64,000 bases of DNA from UBA1479 sp040216635 (lineage in GTDB: Bacteria; Pseudomonadota; Alphaproteobacteria; Rhodospirillales; Casp-alpha2): contig JAVJOU010000029.1 of assembly GCA_040216635.1 (NCBI GenBank), forward strand, positions 62,001 through 126,000, written 5' to 3'. The position numbers and the translations under genes are program-made. The notes under the pieces are model-generated. The model was not told the DNA's origin, did no database searches, and saw nothing but the letters and a program-made list of their open reading frames with translations. The first letter of the stretch is position 1. Every line of letters starts with the position of its first letter. Shown here one piece after another: positions 1-8,500 of the stretch.

Positions 1-180
1 TCCGATGCCCTGGAACTGATGCTGACGCGCCGTTACCGGCATTTGCCGGTTCTCGGGGAAGACGGAAAATGCGTGGCCATGGTCTCCATCCGCGACCTTT
101 ACGAAGCGGTCAAGGAAGGGCTGGAAGAGAATATCCGGGAGACCGAGGCCTTCGTTTTCGGCGACCGCTACAGCGCTTAG
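1..180 (+). CDS. CBS-domain protein, C-terminal fragment
   Basis: The reading frame is open from the first base and ends with TAG at 180, so only the last 59 residues are inside the window. They contain a typical CBS core: RYRHLPVL, then a G-K-C-V-A-M-V-S-I-R-D-L strand-turn-helix, as in proteins with paired CBS domains that sense adenine nucleotides. What the rest of the protein carries cannot be seen. A stand-alone CBS-pair protein is the simplest reading, but a CBS domain at the end of a larger enzyme or transporter is possible. Confidence 0.75.
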   Translation, partial: SDALELMLTRRYRHLPVLGEDGKCVAMVSIRDLYEAVKEGLEENIRETEAFVFGDRYSA

Positions 181-333
181 AACCCGCCGGTCGGACGGCA
201 TCCAAGTTTTGCAGGCCGGAATGGGTTGGCCGCACCTCTTGCCGCGCGCACCCTCCTGCCGATAAAGTTCGCAGATGCAGCACTCCGACGCAGATGCGAC
301 CCGGATGCGCCCTCGCCGAACAGGAATTCGACC

Positions 334-921
334 ATGCCCCTCAGTAAACCCGCCCCCCGCAAGCACATCCATACGCGCGACATCAAATGCATGGGGTTCG
401 AGCGCGACGACGGTCTTTGGGATATCGAGGGGCGCCTGACCGACACCAAGACTTATACCTTCGAAAACCATGACCGGGGGGGAATCGCTGCCGGCGAAGC
501 CATCCATGACATGTTTATCCGCCTGACCCTGACCGGCGACATGGAGGTCAAGGCCGCCGAGGCATCGACCGATTCGAGCCCCTTTTCCATGTGCGGCGAC
601 GTGACCGAGACGTTTTCCCAATTGGTCGGCCTGAAGGTCGGGCCCGGCTGGCGCAAGGCCGTGACGAGCGCCATGGGCAGCACCCACGGCTGCACTCATC
701 TGCGCGATATGCTGATGGGGCCGATCGCCGTGACGGCCTTTCAAACGATCTTTCCCGCCCGGAAAAAGCGCGGCGAACCGGGCCCCGGCAAGAAATCACC
801 GTTGATCGACACCTGCTACGCGTTTCGCAGCAACGGGCCCGTGGTCAAAACCCGTTGGCCGGATTTCTATGAGGAAGACGACGCCGCCCCCGCTGAACCC
901 GACACCAAAAAGGCGGGATAG
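334..921 (+). CDS. DUF2889 domain protein
   Basis: A 195-residue soluble protein with no signal peptide. The start at 334 is preferred to the in-frame upstream codon at 226 because the family begins close to the conserved segment IHTRDIKCMGFERDDGLWDI. Other conserved features are the HDMFIRLTLT segment, a central CGDV, and a THGCTHLRDML motif whose histidines and cysteine could bind a metal. These match the DUF2889 family, which has no established function and often lies near aromatic-degradation or redox genes. It ends 15 bases before the convergent ribbon-helix-helix gene. The C-terminal tail is rich in D, E and A and probably disordered. Confidence 0.8.
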   Translation: MPLSKPAPRKHIHTRDIKCMGFERDDGLWDIEGRLTDTKTYTFENHDRGGIAAGEAIHDMFIRLTLTGDMEVKAAEASTDSSPFSMCGDVTETFSQLVGLKVGPGWRKAVTSAMGSTHGCTHLRDMLMGPIAVTAFQTIFPARKKRGEPGPGKKSPLIDTCYAFRSNGPVVKTRWPDFYEEDDAAPAEPDTKKAG

Positions 922-935
922 ACAGGGCGCTCAGG

Positions 936-1214
936 TCAGGAATTCTTGAATTCAGTCAATGTCTTGTCGGCGATACCGTTGCCGATGGCCGTGCGATTTG
1001 CCGCAAGCCGGAAATAGGTCACGATGAAGGCCCGAACGGTTGACGTGCGGGACGACCCGAAACGAACGCCTTCGATCATCGAACAGAGTTGATGAACGTT
1101 CAGTTTTTCATTCTGACAAATCTGGTCCAAGGCTTCCCAGGTTGCGTTCTCCAACCTAAGGCTTGTTCTGCGTCCGTTAACCGTGACGTTTCGGCTTATA
1201 AGCTTGCTCTGCAT
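936..1214 (-). CDS. Ribbon-helix-helix domain protein
   Basis: A 92-residue protein matching the alphaproteobacterial RHH_4 type. It has the beta-strand segment SRNVTVNGRRTSLRLE, a helix starting at the TWEALDQI residues, and the later SSRTSTVRAFIVTYFR helix. The ATG at 1214 is chosen over a TTG 11 codons upstream because a GAGGG ribosome-binding site sits about 10 bases before it. Such proteins are usually small DNA-binding regulators; the target is not evident here. A TATAAT hexamer on the minus strand (1253-1258) could serve as the -10 box. The C-terminus extends about 15 residues past the usual domain. Confidence 0.8.
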   Translation of the reverse strand: MQSKLISRNVTVNGRRTSLRLENATWEALDQICQNEKLNVHQLCSMIEGVRFGSSRTSTVRAFIVTYFRLAANRTAIGNGIADKTLTEFKNS

Positions 1215-1546
1215 CTTGCCAGTGCCACCCTCTATTATTGTATGCAATGGTTATTATACACGCATTGCGCCGCGTGCCACAGCAGAACAAAGCATTCTGC
1301 TGCTCCAAAAGTTCCTCCCCACTGGCACTCGGAGTCACGCATGAGGGCGCTTAAATACCGACGAACCAGCGGATTCATCCGCAAGTCTGACTTAAGGATC
1401 AGAGATTGCAGCAAAACTTTCAAGTTAGACGAAGGTAATAGGTGTGTTTTTCAACCCTTTGGATATCGGCTGAAATCCAATGCGCTTACGCCTCCGAAAC
1501 ATTCACATAACTTGTCTGACCGTAGGCTTGCGCGCATAGTACCTGC
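1215..1546. other. 332-base intergenic region between divergent genes
   Basis: This stretch separates the minus-strand ribbon-helix-helix gene from the plus-strand J-domain gene. It is less G+C-rich than its surroundings and I see no convincing gene in it. It should hold both promoters: a TATAAT on the minus strand at 1253-1258, and on the plus strand TTGTCT (1512-1517) followed 17 bases later by CATAGT (1535-1540). The latter would start transcription within a few bases of the J-domain ATG, so that message may be nearly leaderless. Confidence 0.4.
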
Positions 1547-2125
1547 ATGGGTGAGTTGCTTAAAAATCGCGAATCCCGGGGCACAGAGCCCGTTTGCGAA
1601 TGGCCGGGATGCGACGGCGCAGGAGAATTCAAGGCACCGCGGTCGCGTGATGCCTTGAACGAATACCGCTGGTTTTGCCTAAGCCATGTGCGCGAATACA
1701 ATCGCAACTGGAATTATTATCGCGGCATGGACGAGGACGAAGTCGAAGCCGACGTCCGCAACGACACCGTGTGGCACCGGCCGACCTGGAAACTGGGCGC
1801 CGGCGATTCCTGGAAATACACACAAGCCCGGATCAACGATCCCCTGGGCGTCGGCGATGCCGCCCGCGACGCGGATGCAAGGGCCAACGGCAGCGCATCC
1901 GACCCGCGTCATCCGGACCCGCGCATGAACGATCCGAAAACCGCGCGCGCCCTTGCCGTATTCGACCTTGAAATCCCCGTCACCATTGACGACGTGAAGG
2001 CCAGATACAAAGAACTGGTTAAACGCCACCATCCGGATGCCAACGGCGGCACCAAGGCGGCAGAGGAAGAATTCAAGAAAGTGACCGAAGCCTACGAGGT
2101 CATATTGGACTTTCTCGCCCCTTGA
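1547..2125 (+). CDS. J-domain (DnaJ-like) protein
   Basis: A 192-residue protein with the J domain at its C-terminus rather than its N-terminus. The HPD signature that stimulates DnaK ATPase is present in RHHPDANGGTK (residues about 160-170), flanked by the usual helices (VKARYKELVK and the FKKVTEAYEVILD segment). The N-terminal part has CEWPGC, then a CLSHVREYNRNWNYYRGM segment, a combination seen in alphaproteobacterial J proteins encoded just upstream of cobST. No Shine-Dalgarno is visible; the promoter spacing suggests a leaderless message. It is likely a co-chaperone, possibly for the cobaltochelatase complex, which is inference from context. Confidence 0.85.
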   Translation: MGELLKNRESRGTEPVCEWPGCDGAGEFKAPRSRDALNEYRWFCLSHVREYNRNWNYYRGMDEDEVEADVRNDTVWHRPTWKLGAGDSWKYTQARINDPLGVGDAARDADARANGSASDPRHPDPRMNDPKTARALAVFDLEIPVTIDDVKARYKELVKRHHPDANGGTKAAEEEFKKVTEAYEVILDFLAP

Positions 2126-2216
2126 CGACCCGCCGCTTAACCCCTACGACGTTTGCCAAACATGACCTCTCTTCGTCCCGGCACGATGGGACGGCCTCAG
2201 AAACTGGAATATTTAC

Positions 2217-3224
2217 ATGACAACTTTGGAATCGACCGCCACCCCCGGGATCGATGCGGCTCATCAGGTGCCCGACGTAACCGTGTCCGTGCGCCAAACC
2301 TTCGGCATCGACAGCGACATGGAGGTCCCCGCCTTTTCCGAGGCCGAGGAACACGTCCCGGACCGCGACGAAGCCTATCGCTTCGACCGCGAGACGACGC
2401 TCGCGATTTTGGCGGGCTTCGCCCACAACCGGCGCGTCATGATCCAGGGCTATCACGGCACCGGCAAGTCGACCCATATCGAACAGGTGGCGTCGCGCCT
2501 CAATTGGCCGTGCATCCGGGTCAACCTGGACAGCCACATTTCCCGTATCGATCTGGTCGGCAAGGACGCCATCGTGCTGCGCGAAGGCAAGCAGGTCACC
2601 GAATTCCGCGAAGGCAGCCTGCCTTGGGCGCTGCGCAATCCGACAGCCCTTGTATTCGACGAATACGATGCCGGCCGTCCGGACGTGATGTTCGTGATCC
2701 AGCGCGTGCTGGAAGTGGACGGAAAGCTGACCCTTTTGGACCAGAACCAGGTCATCAAGCCGCATCCCTATTTCCGCCTGTTCTCGACCGCCAACACGGT
2801 CGGCCTGGGCGACACCACGGGCCTCTATCACGGCACGCAGCAGATCAACCAGGGCCAGATGGACCGCTGGAGCATCGTCTCGACCCTCAATTACCTGGCC
2901 CATGACGAAGAAGTCGAAATCGTCTGCGCCAAGGTCAGCGACTATGCCACCAAGGACGGCAAGGAACAGGTCAGCGCCATGGTCGAGCTGGCCGACCTGA
3001 CCCGTTCCGGTTTCATGAACGGCGATATTTCGACCGTCATGTCGCCGCGTACGGTCATCACCTGGGCCGAGAACACGCAAATCTTCAAAGACCCAGCCTA
3101 TGCCTTCCGCGTCACCTTCCTGAATAAGTGCGACGAAATCGAACGCCCGGTCGTGGCCGAATATTATCAGCGCTGCATGGGCGAGGAACTTCCCGATTCC
3201 GCCATGCGCGCCGTGCTGCAGTAG
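2217..3224 (+). CDS. cobS: Cobaltochelatase AAA+ subunit CobS
   Basis: CobS is the AAA+ ATPase of the aerobic CobN-CobS-CobT cobaltochelatase, which inserts Co(II) into hydrogenobyrinic acid a,c-diamide in the cytoplasm. The 335-residue protein has Walker A GYHGTGKS at 78-85, Walker B ALVFDEYD at 144-151, and the STANTVGLGDTTGLYHGT segment (sensor 1 region) typical of CobS. Length fits the family. It is followed after 52 bases by cobT, its obligate partner. The large subunit CobN is not in this window. The upstream J-domain gene is a common neighbour in alphaproteobacteria. Confidence 0.96.
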   Translation: MTTLESTATPGIDAAHQVPDVTVSVRQTFGIDSDMEVPAFSEAEEHVPDRDEAYRFDRETTLAILAGFAHNRRVMIQGYHGTGKSTHIEQVASRLNWPCIRVNLDSHISRIDLVGKDAIVLREGKQVTEFREGSLPWALRNPTALVFDEYDAGRPDVMFVIQRVLEVDGKLTLLDQNQVIKPHPYFRLFSTANTVGLGDTTGLYHGTQQINQGQMDRWSIVSTLNYLAHDEEVEIVCAKVSDYATKDGKEQVSAMVELADLTRSGFMNGDISTVMSPRTVITWAENTQIFKDPAYAFRVTFLNKCDEIERPVVAEYYQRCMGEELPDSAMRAVLQ

Positions 3225-3276
3225 GACGCCGTGTTTCACCCGGCCCGCAACCGGGCCGGAAACGGCACCATAGGAT

Positions 3277-5145
3277 ATGAACCATTCGGAACGCCCGGCT
3301 GACCTTTTGAAACGCGTGACCGCCGCGGCGGTCAAGGCCGTCTCCAATCGGCCGGAACTTGAAGTCCATTTTCAAGCGTCCGGTGCGTCCGCCACCGAAG
3401 AAGCCGTCAACCTGCCGGCCCCTTCCGGCCCGCCCAGCGCCGAGGGCATTACCAAGCTGCGCGGCGTGGCCGATGCCTTGGCCTTGCGGCTGCGCTACCA
3501 CGATGCCGATGTTCATCGCCGCATGGCGCCCACGGGCCCGGACGGCCATGCCGTGTTCGAAGCCCTGGAACAGGCGCGCTGTGAAAGCCTTGGCTCGCAA
3601 CGCATGGTCGGTGTGGCCGAAAACCTGGATTTCCTATTGGCGGAGAAATGCCGGGCCAAAGGGTACGGCGGCATCACCGAACGGGAAGAGGCCATGCTGC
3701 CCGAGGTTCTGGGCCTGCTTGCCCGCGAACGCCTGCCCGGCCAGAAACTCCCCAAGGAAGCCAAACATCTGGTCGATCTGTGGCGCGAGGAGCTGAACCG
3801 TAAGGTCGGCCCACAGATGGCCCAGCTGGAAAAGAACACCCTGGATCAGGAAGCCTACGGCAATCTGGTGCGCGAGATGATCGTGGCCTTGGACATGATG
3901 ACCGAGGCCCCTGCTCCGTCCGAGCCGGAAAATCAGCAGGATTCGTCCGAGGAAGACCCCGAACAGGGCCAGGACCAGAACCAGAATCCGGATGCGGAAA
4001 TGGATGCCGACGGATCGCTTTCCAGCGAATCCGGCGAAGCCGAAATGTCCGATGACATGGAGTTCTCGACCGAAGGTTTCGACGAGGACGTGATGTCCGG
4101 CGAAGGCGAGGAAGAACCCGCCGGGCCGACCGATTGGGACGACCGCTGGCCGCGCAACTCGCCGGACGACATGGCGCTCTACAAGGCCTTCACCCAGGCT
4201 TATGACGAAATCGTCGAGGCCGAGGAACTGTGCGACACCGAAGAACTGACCCGCCTGCGCGCGCAACTGGACCAGCAGTTGTCGCACCTGCAGGGCGTCG
4301 TTTCGCGCCTGGCCAACCGCCTGCAGCGCAAATTGATGGCCAAGCAGACCCGGTCCTGGGATTTCGATTTGGAAGAAGGTCTGTTGGATGCAGCCCGGCT
4401 GTCCCGCGTGGTTACCGACCCGCTGCACCCTCTGTCATTCAAGCAGGAACAGGACACCGAATTCCGCGACACGGTCGTCGGGCTGCTGATCGATAATTCC
4501 GGTTCCATGCGCGGTCGCCCGATCACCGTCGCCGCCATGAGCGCCGATATCCTGGCCCGCACGCTGGAACGCTGCGGCGTGAAGGTCGAAATTCTGGGCT
4601 TCACCACCCGGTCCTGGAAAGGCGGACAATCACGCGAAGATTGGGTCGAAAAGGGCAAGCCGAAGACCCCGGGACGCCTCAACGACCTGCGCCATATCGT
4701 TTACAAGGCCGCCGACATGCCCTGGCGCCGGGCCCGCCGCAATTTGGGCCTGATGCTGCGCGAAGGCCTGCTGAAAGAAAACATCGACGGCGAAGCCCTG
4801 ATGTGGGCCCACAACCGCCTGCTCGCCCGCACCGAACAACGCCGTATCCTGATGGTCATTTCCGATGGTGCGCCGGTCGATGATGCAACCCTATCGGCCA
4901 ATCCGGGCAACTACCTGGAAAAACACCTGCGCGACGTCATCAACTTCATCGAAAACAAGTCCGACGTGGAACTGACCGCCATCGGCATCGGCCATGACGT
5001 GACCCGCTATTACCGCCGCGCCGTGACCATCGTCGATGCCGAGGAACTGGGTGGCACCATGATGGCCAATCTGGCTGAATTGTTCGATGAGGACACACCA
5101 TCCGCCGGGCCGTCGGCTCGCCGTGGACGCCGGGCCGCCGGTTGA
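3277..5145 (+). CDS. cobT: Cobaltochelatase subunit CobT
   Basis: CobT forms the ring complex with CobS that drives cobalt insertion by CobN. The 622-residue product has the three expected parts: an N-terminal helical region, a very acidic linker (about residues 210-285, almost all D, E, S, G and Q), and a C-terminal von Willebrand A domain. The metal-ion-dependent adhesion site is visible as LLIDNSGSMRG, with later SDGAPVDD supplying further ligands. Its family position next to cobS makes the call firm. The start ATG at 3277 lies in an A/G-rich context. The last residues are basic and disordered. Confidence 0.95.
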   Translation: MNHSERPADLLKRVTAAAVKAVSNRPELEVHFQASGASATEEAVNLPAPSGPPSAEGITKLRGVADALALRLRYHDADVHRRMAPTGPDGHAVFEALEQARCESLGSQRMVGVAENLDFLLAEKCRAKGYGGITEREEAMLPEVLGLLARERLPGQKLPKEAKHLVDLWREELNRKVGPQMAQLEKNTLDQEAYGNLVREMIVALDMMTEAPAPSEPENQQDSSEEDPEQGQDQNQNPDAEMDADGSLSSESGEAEMSDDMEFSTEGFDEDVMSGEGEEEPAGPTDWDDRWPRNSPDDMALYKAFTQAYDEIVEAEELCDTEELTRLRAQLDQQLSHLQGVVSRLANRLQRKLMAKQTRSWDFDLEEGLLDAARLSRVVTDPLHPLSFKQEQDTEFRDTVVGLLIDNSGSMRGRPITVAAMSADILARTLERCGVKVEILGFTTRSWKGGQSREDWVEKGKPKTPGRLNDLRHIVYKAADMPWRRARRNLGLMLREGLLKENIDGEALMWAHNRLLARTEQRRILMVISDGAPVDDATLSANPGNYLEKHLRDVINFIENKSDVELTAIGIGHDVTRYYRRAVTIVDAEELGGTMMANLAELFDEDTPSAGPSARRGRRAAG

Positions 5146-5173
5146 TCCGCCGGTTGCCCCTTATCGGGCCGTC

Positions 5174-6088
5174 CTATTCCCGCATCATCAGATAACAGCC
5201 AAGCGCATCGGCGGCATCGACCGCGAATCCGCCCGTCGGCATGTCGATCATTTTCACTTCCCGGTCGATAAAGAACGCCCGCGTTGCCGCGATATCGCGG
5301 CTTCGGAAACCGATGGCCGCGACGAACGGCAGAACAGGTGCCGCAGCACCAGGTATAAGGCCTGCCAATTCTTTCGGCGTTACCGCACGGACACGACCCC
5401 GCGTCAAATCCAGGCATTTTTCCTCCCCGGTCTGTCCAGGCAATGTGCGCGTGAGGTTGCTGAACCGGGTCAGGGCGGCGGCGGGGTCATCGCTACAGAT
5501 CACAACCTCGGTCAGAGCATCCAGCCCGTTATCCCGCGCGATATAACGGTCCTGCCACATATGTTCAGGCGTGTGGTGCGTCAAAAGCTGCAGGCGTCCT
5601 TCGGGGAAGGCATCGAACGCCGGCCGGATCACGGAAAAGGCGACCTGGGCCTCCGTGCCGTCGGCTGCCTCCACATCACGGCGCAGATGCACCAGGGGTT
5701 GCAGGGGCACCCCCTCGGCCTCAAGCCGGGCAAAGTCGCTGTCCGCATCGGCCACGGAAAAGGCCGTCAGGTGAACGCCTTCGTATCGCGCCAGGGAATC
5801 CCCGATATTGCGCGATACGTGCGTGTCCGCCCCCAGCACGGCGGCCAGGATTTCCACATAGCCCGATTGCAGCATCGCCAGACGGTTGGCCGACCCCTGG
5901 ACCTGCTTCTCACCGGTTACGGGATCACGGCTGCCGTGCACGGAATAAGGCGTCAGGACAAAACCCAGGCGTTCGAACACATCGGACGCCCGATCCATGT
6001 CGGCAGTCATCCATCCCACATGATCGAGAAACACCTCGTCGCCTTGCGGCACCTGACGTTCCGGAAAATTCACATCATCGGCGGACAA
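5174..6088 (-). CDS. VOC superfamily (glyoxalase-like) protein
   Basis: A protein of about 304 residues built from two glyoxalase-like halves. LDHVGWMTADMDRASDVFERLGF near the N-terminus (quoted here as LDHVGW and FERLGF) is the first beta-alpha-beta module, and FVAAIGFRSRDIAATRAFF begins the last one. A VEILAAV strand and the HLTAFSV strand match a glyoxalase_3-type fold. No ATG lies near the expected N-terminus; a TTG at 6086-6088 sits 6-7 bases after a very strong GGGGAGGAGGG ribosome-binding site, so TTG is taken as the start. Substrate is unknown. It is convergent with cobT and divergent from the exported protein at 6187. Confidence 0.75.
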   Translation of the reverse strand: MSADDVNFPERQVPQGDEVFLDHVGWMTADMDRASDVFERLGFVLTPYSVHGSRDPVTGEKQVQGSANRLAMLQSGYVEILAAVLGADTHVSRNIGDSLARYEGVHLTAFSVADADSDFARLEAEGVPLQPLVHLRRDVEAADGTEAQVAFSVIRPAFDAFPEGRLQLLTHHTPEHMWQDRYIARDNGLDALTEVVICSDDPAAALTRFSNLTRTLPGQTGEEKCLDLTRGRVRAVTPKELAGLIPGAAAPVLPFVAAIGFRSRDIAATRAFFIDREVKMIDMPTGGFAVDAADALGCYLMMRE

Positions 6089-6186
6089 ATCGCCCTCCTC
6101 CCCGTTAAGATGGCGGTTATGACACCCCTGTCCGCAGTTTACGCCGTCAGGACCGGGCGATGCCACGCCTGACGGATGAAATATCC

Positions 6187-7002
6187 ATGCGCCCGCTGAC
6201 AGGCTTGGGGGGCCTATTCCTGACGCTGCTCGTTCTTATTATGGGCGGCGGGCCGTCGGCCCTGGCGCAAAACCTGGTCGATACGGTCTGGAACCTGCGC
6301 CCCATGTCACAGGCCGCCGTTCGTGAAACCCATCGGGATATGGATATCGTCGGCATGAAACTGCCGCCGGCAGCCGATTACGATATTCCGCTGGCCGATC
6401 CGCAAGCAACCGTGGCCAAGATCAAATCAGCCATCGACCGCGTGTTGCAGGTTTCGCCGGTTTCCGCAGCAGGCATCGCAAAACTGAAACAATCCGGCCG
6501 CATCCGCATCATTTATGACGCCGCCTTCCCCGAACGGTCCCTGTCCCGCGTGGTCATCGCGGCCTATCTGGTCGGTGAATTCCAGCCCCAGGACGGCAAG
6601 CGCGATTTCACCGTCATCGTCGGCCGGTTCGGCGCCAACTGGCCCATGGAAGAACTGGCGGCGGTACTGGTCCACGAATTGATCGGCCACGGCATCCAGC
6701 GGCTTTTGAACCGTTTCGGCCAGGACCGGCCCATCGACTTGGAATGCGAGGCCCGGCTGTGGCAGCAACTGTATTACAGCGATGCCGCCATGCCCCAGGA
6801 CACGCGCGAGATGGTGGATTTCCGCAACGCGACGAACCGGCGCGTCTGCCATGATTTCCGCCGCTACATTACCCATCTCCAACCGGGCCTGATGCGGCAA
6901 TGGGATACGGGCAAGGTCTCGATGGCGGCGATCCTCGATCAATTGCCCGCCTATTACGCCACGATCCGCAAGGGACGGGCCAAACTGCGCACGAAGAAAT
7001 AA
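6187..7002 (+). CDS. Exported protein with HELIGH motif
   Basis: A 271-residue protein with a clean signal peptide (MRPLTGLGGLFLTLLVLIMG, cleavage near SALAQ). The ATG at 6187 is preferred over the one at 6160 because the longer form puts D and E residues ahead of the signal sequence. The mature part contains LVHELIGHGIQ followed about 20 residues later by LECEARLWQQ. This looks like a zinc site of a metallopeptidase, but the histidines are spaced HExxxH, not the canonical HExxH. Six cysteine-poor helices follow. I do not recognise a characterised family. A periplasmic peptidase-like or metal-binding protein is the best guess. Confidence 0.6.
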   Translation: MRPLTGLGGLFLTLLVLIMGGGPSALAQNLVDTVWNLRPMSQAAVRETHRDMDIVGMKLPPAADYDIPLADPQATVAKIKSAIDRVLQVSPVSAAGIAKLKQSGRIRIIYDAAFPERSLSRVVIAAYLVGEFQPQDGKRDFTVIVGRFGANWPMEELAAVLVHELIGHGIQRLLNRFGQDRPIDLECEARLWQQLYYSDAAMPQDTREMVDFRNATNRRVCHDFRRYITHLQPGLMRQWDTGKVSMAAILDQLPAYYATIRKGRAKLRTKK

Positions 7003-7127
7003 ATGCCCTGCCGGGCCCAAGGTCATCAAGGTTTCACAGACGATCCTTAAGATCACGCCATGAGCCTGATGATCCCGCCCGCCTGTCCTGCCCGCCCGCA
7101 TCACCTTCTGCATGAAAGCCTTGGACC

Positions 7128-7397
7128 ATGGGCTGGCTGCTGACCTTGTTGCTGGCCCTGCCGCAGGCCGAAGCCCCCGTCCGGGTCGAGATGTGGTTTT
7201 CGCGCGAATCCTATTGCACCTTCGCCGCCAAGAAATTCACGGAACAGCCCATGTACAGCCAGGCAACGGGCCAACCCCGGATGCCCGTGAACGTGACCGA
7301 CAGCAGCTGCCGGGAATTAGGGCCCGACGAAATCGATCGCGTCCCGCCCCACATGCGTGACCGCGTCGCGAAACCCGATACGGATACGGGGTTTTAG
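7128..7397 (+). CDS. Small exported protein, unknown
   Basis: An 89-residue protein with a short hydrophobic N-terminus (MGWLLTLLLALPQAEA) that looks like a signal peptide. The remainder has two cysteines (SYCTFA and SSCREL) that could form a disulfide in the periplasm. There is no recognisable domain. The ATG at 7128 follows GGACC closely and no other start gives a signal sequence. It lies between two other exported proteins on the same strand (6187-7002 and 7494-8486) with short gaps, so the three may be co-transcribed. The gene call rests on the signal peptide and spacing; confidence is moderate. Confidence 0.5.
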   Translation: MGWLLTLLLALPQAEAPVRVEMWFSRESYCTFAAKKFTEQPMYSQATGQPRMPVNVTDSSCRELGPDEIDRVPPHMRDRVAKPDTDTGF

Positions 7398-7493
7398 CGG
7401 CCCTTCCCGCGCCACGGGGTCATCCGCCCTATGGACAAGCAGGCGCCCCCACTCCATCTTGGAAACACCCAAACGACATGGAAAAGACGCGCC

Positions 7494-8486
7494 ATGCATC
7501 GCCGCATCGCCCCTTTCGCTATTCACATCCTGACCATGGCCGCAGCCGCCCTGTTCATCATCGGCACCCCCGGCACGGTGCAGGCGGATGTTCTTGAAGT
7601 CCGCGCCATTCCCCAGCCGCTGCATACGGAAGATGCAAGCATCACCACCGTGGGCAAGCTCAAATACCGGGGCGGCGTGGAACTGGTCAGCAATTCGGAC
7701 CGCTTCGGCGGGCTTTCCGCCCTGGGGCTCAGCACCGACGGCGCCCGCATGGTCGCGCTCAGCGACGAAGGCAACCGGATAGATGCCCATCTGGTCTACG
7801 GCCCCGACGGCAACCTGATCGGCCTGAAGAATACGGAAATCTTCACCCTGACCGGCCCCGGCGCGATACCCCTGATGGACAAATCCATGGGTGATGCCGA
7901 AGCCATGGCGCCCGGCATCGAAGGCGAAATCATCGTCGCGTTCGAGCGCGCCCACCGGATTTGGGCCTATCCGCACAATCAAACCGACCCCCAGGCCCTG
8001 CCCCTGCCCGACGAAATGCACAACGCGCCCGCCAACCACGGGATCGAAGCCCTGACCCTATTGGATGACGGCAGCCTGTTCGCCCTATCCGAAGGCCTGG
8101 GCCGCGACGGCGCCAACCTTGCCTGGCTCAGCAACCCGCAGGGGTGGAGCGTGCTGATCTACCGCAATGAAGACAACTACAGCCCGACCGGGGCCGCAAC
8201 CCTGCCGGGCGGTAATGTCGTTCTGGTGGAACGCTATTTCACGCCCCGCGAAGGGTCACGTGCGCGCATCCGGCGTATCGCCGCAAAGGACATCAAACCG
8301 GGGGCCGAGGTCATGGGGGCCTTGCTGGCCGATATCCGCGCGCCCTTCACGGTCGATAACTTCGAAGGCATCGAGGCCATCAGGGGGCCCAAGGGCGAGA
8401 CCTTGATCTTTCTCGTCTCGGACAACAACTTCAACCGCTTCAGCCCGCAGAAAACCCTGCTGATGATGTTCGAATTGATGGAATAG
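7494..8486 (+). CDS. Phytase-like esterase-family exported protein
   Basis: A 330-residue exported protein. The ATG at 7494 gives a good signal peptide (MHRRIAPFAIHILTMAAAAL, cleavage after VQA), whereas the upstream ATG at 7431 would add 21 residues ahead of it. The mature part shows the phytase-like/esterase-like beta-propeller pattern: GGLSALGLSTDGARMVALSDEG (family core GLSAL..DG...LSDEG), HGIEALTLLDDGSLFALSEG, NFEGIEAI and FLVSDNNF. Members of this family are often annotated as esterase-like activity of phytase proteins, but substrates are mostly unknown. The following gene is convergent, ending 15 bases away. Confidence 0.82.
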   Translation: MHRRIAPFAIHILTMAAAALFIIGTPGTVQADVLEVRAIPQPLHTEDASITTVGKLKYRGGVELVSNSDRFGGLSALGLSTDGARMVALSDEGNRIDAHLVYGPDGNLIGLKNTEIFTLTGPGAIPLMDKSMGDAEAMAPGIEGEIIVAFERAHRIWAYPHNQTDPQALPLPDEMHNAPANHGIEALTLLDDGSLFALSEGLGRDGANLAWLSNPQGWSVLIYRNEDNYSPTGAATLPGGNVVLVERYFTPREGSRARIRRIAAKDIKPGAEVMGALLADIRAPFTVDNFEGIEAIRGPKGETLIFLVSDNNFNRFSPQKTLLMMFELME

Positions 8487-8500
8487 CAGGGGATAAGCCC

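Noticed and set aside
2100..3347. Minus-strand 415-codon open frame
   Set aside because: It is antisense to cobS and reflects G+C-rich codon bias; the plus-strand product has clear Walker motifs and the antisense product no recognisable domain.
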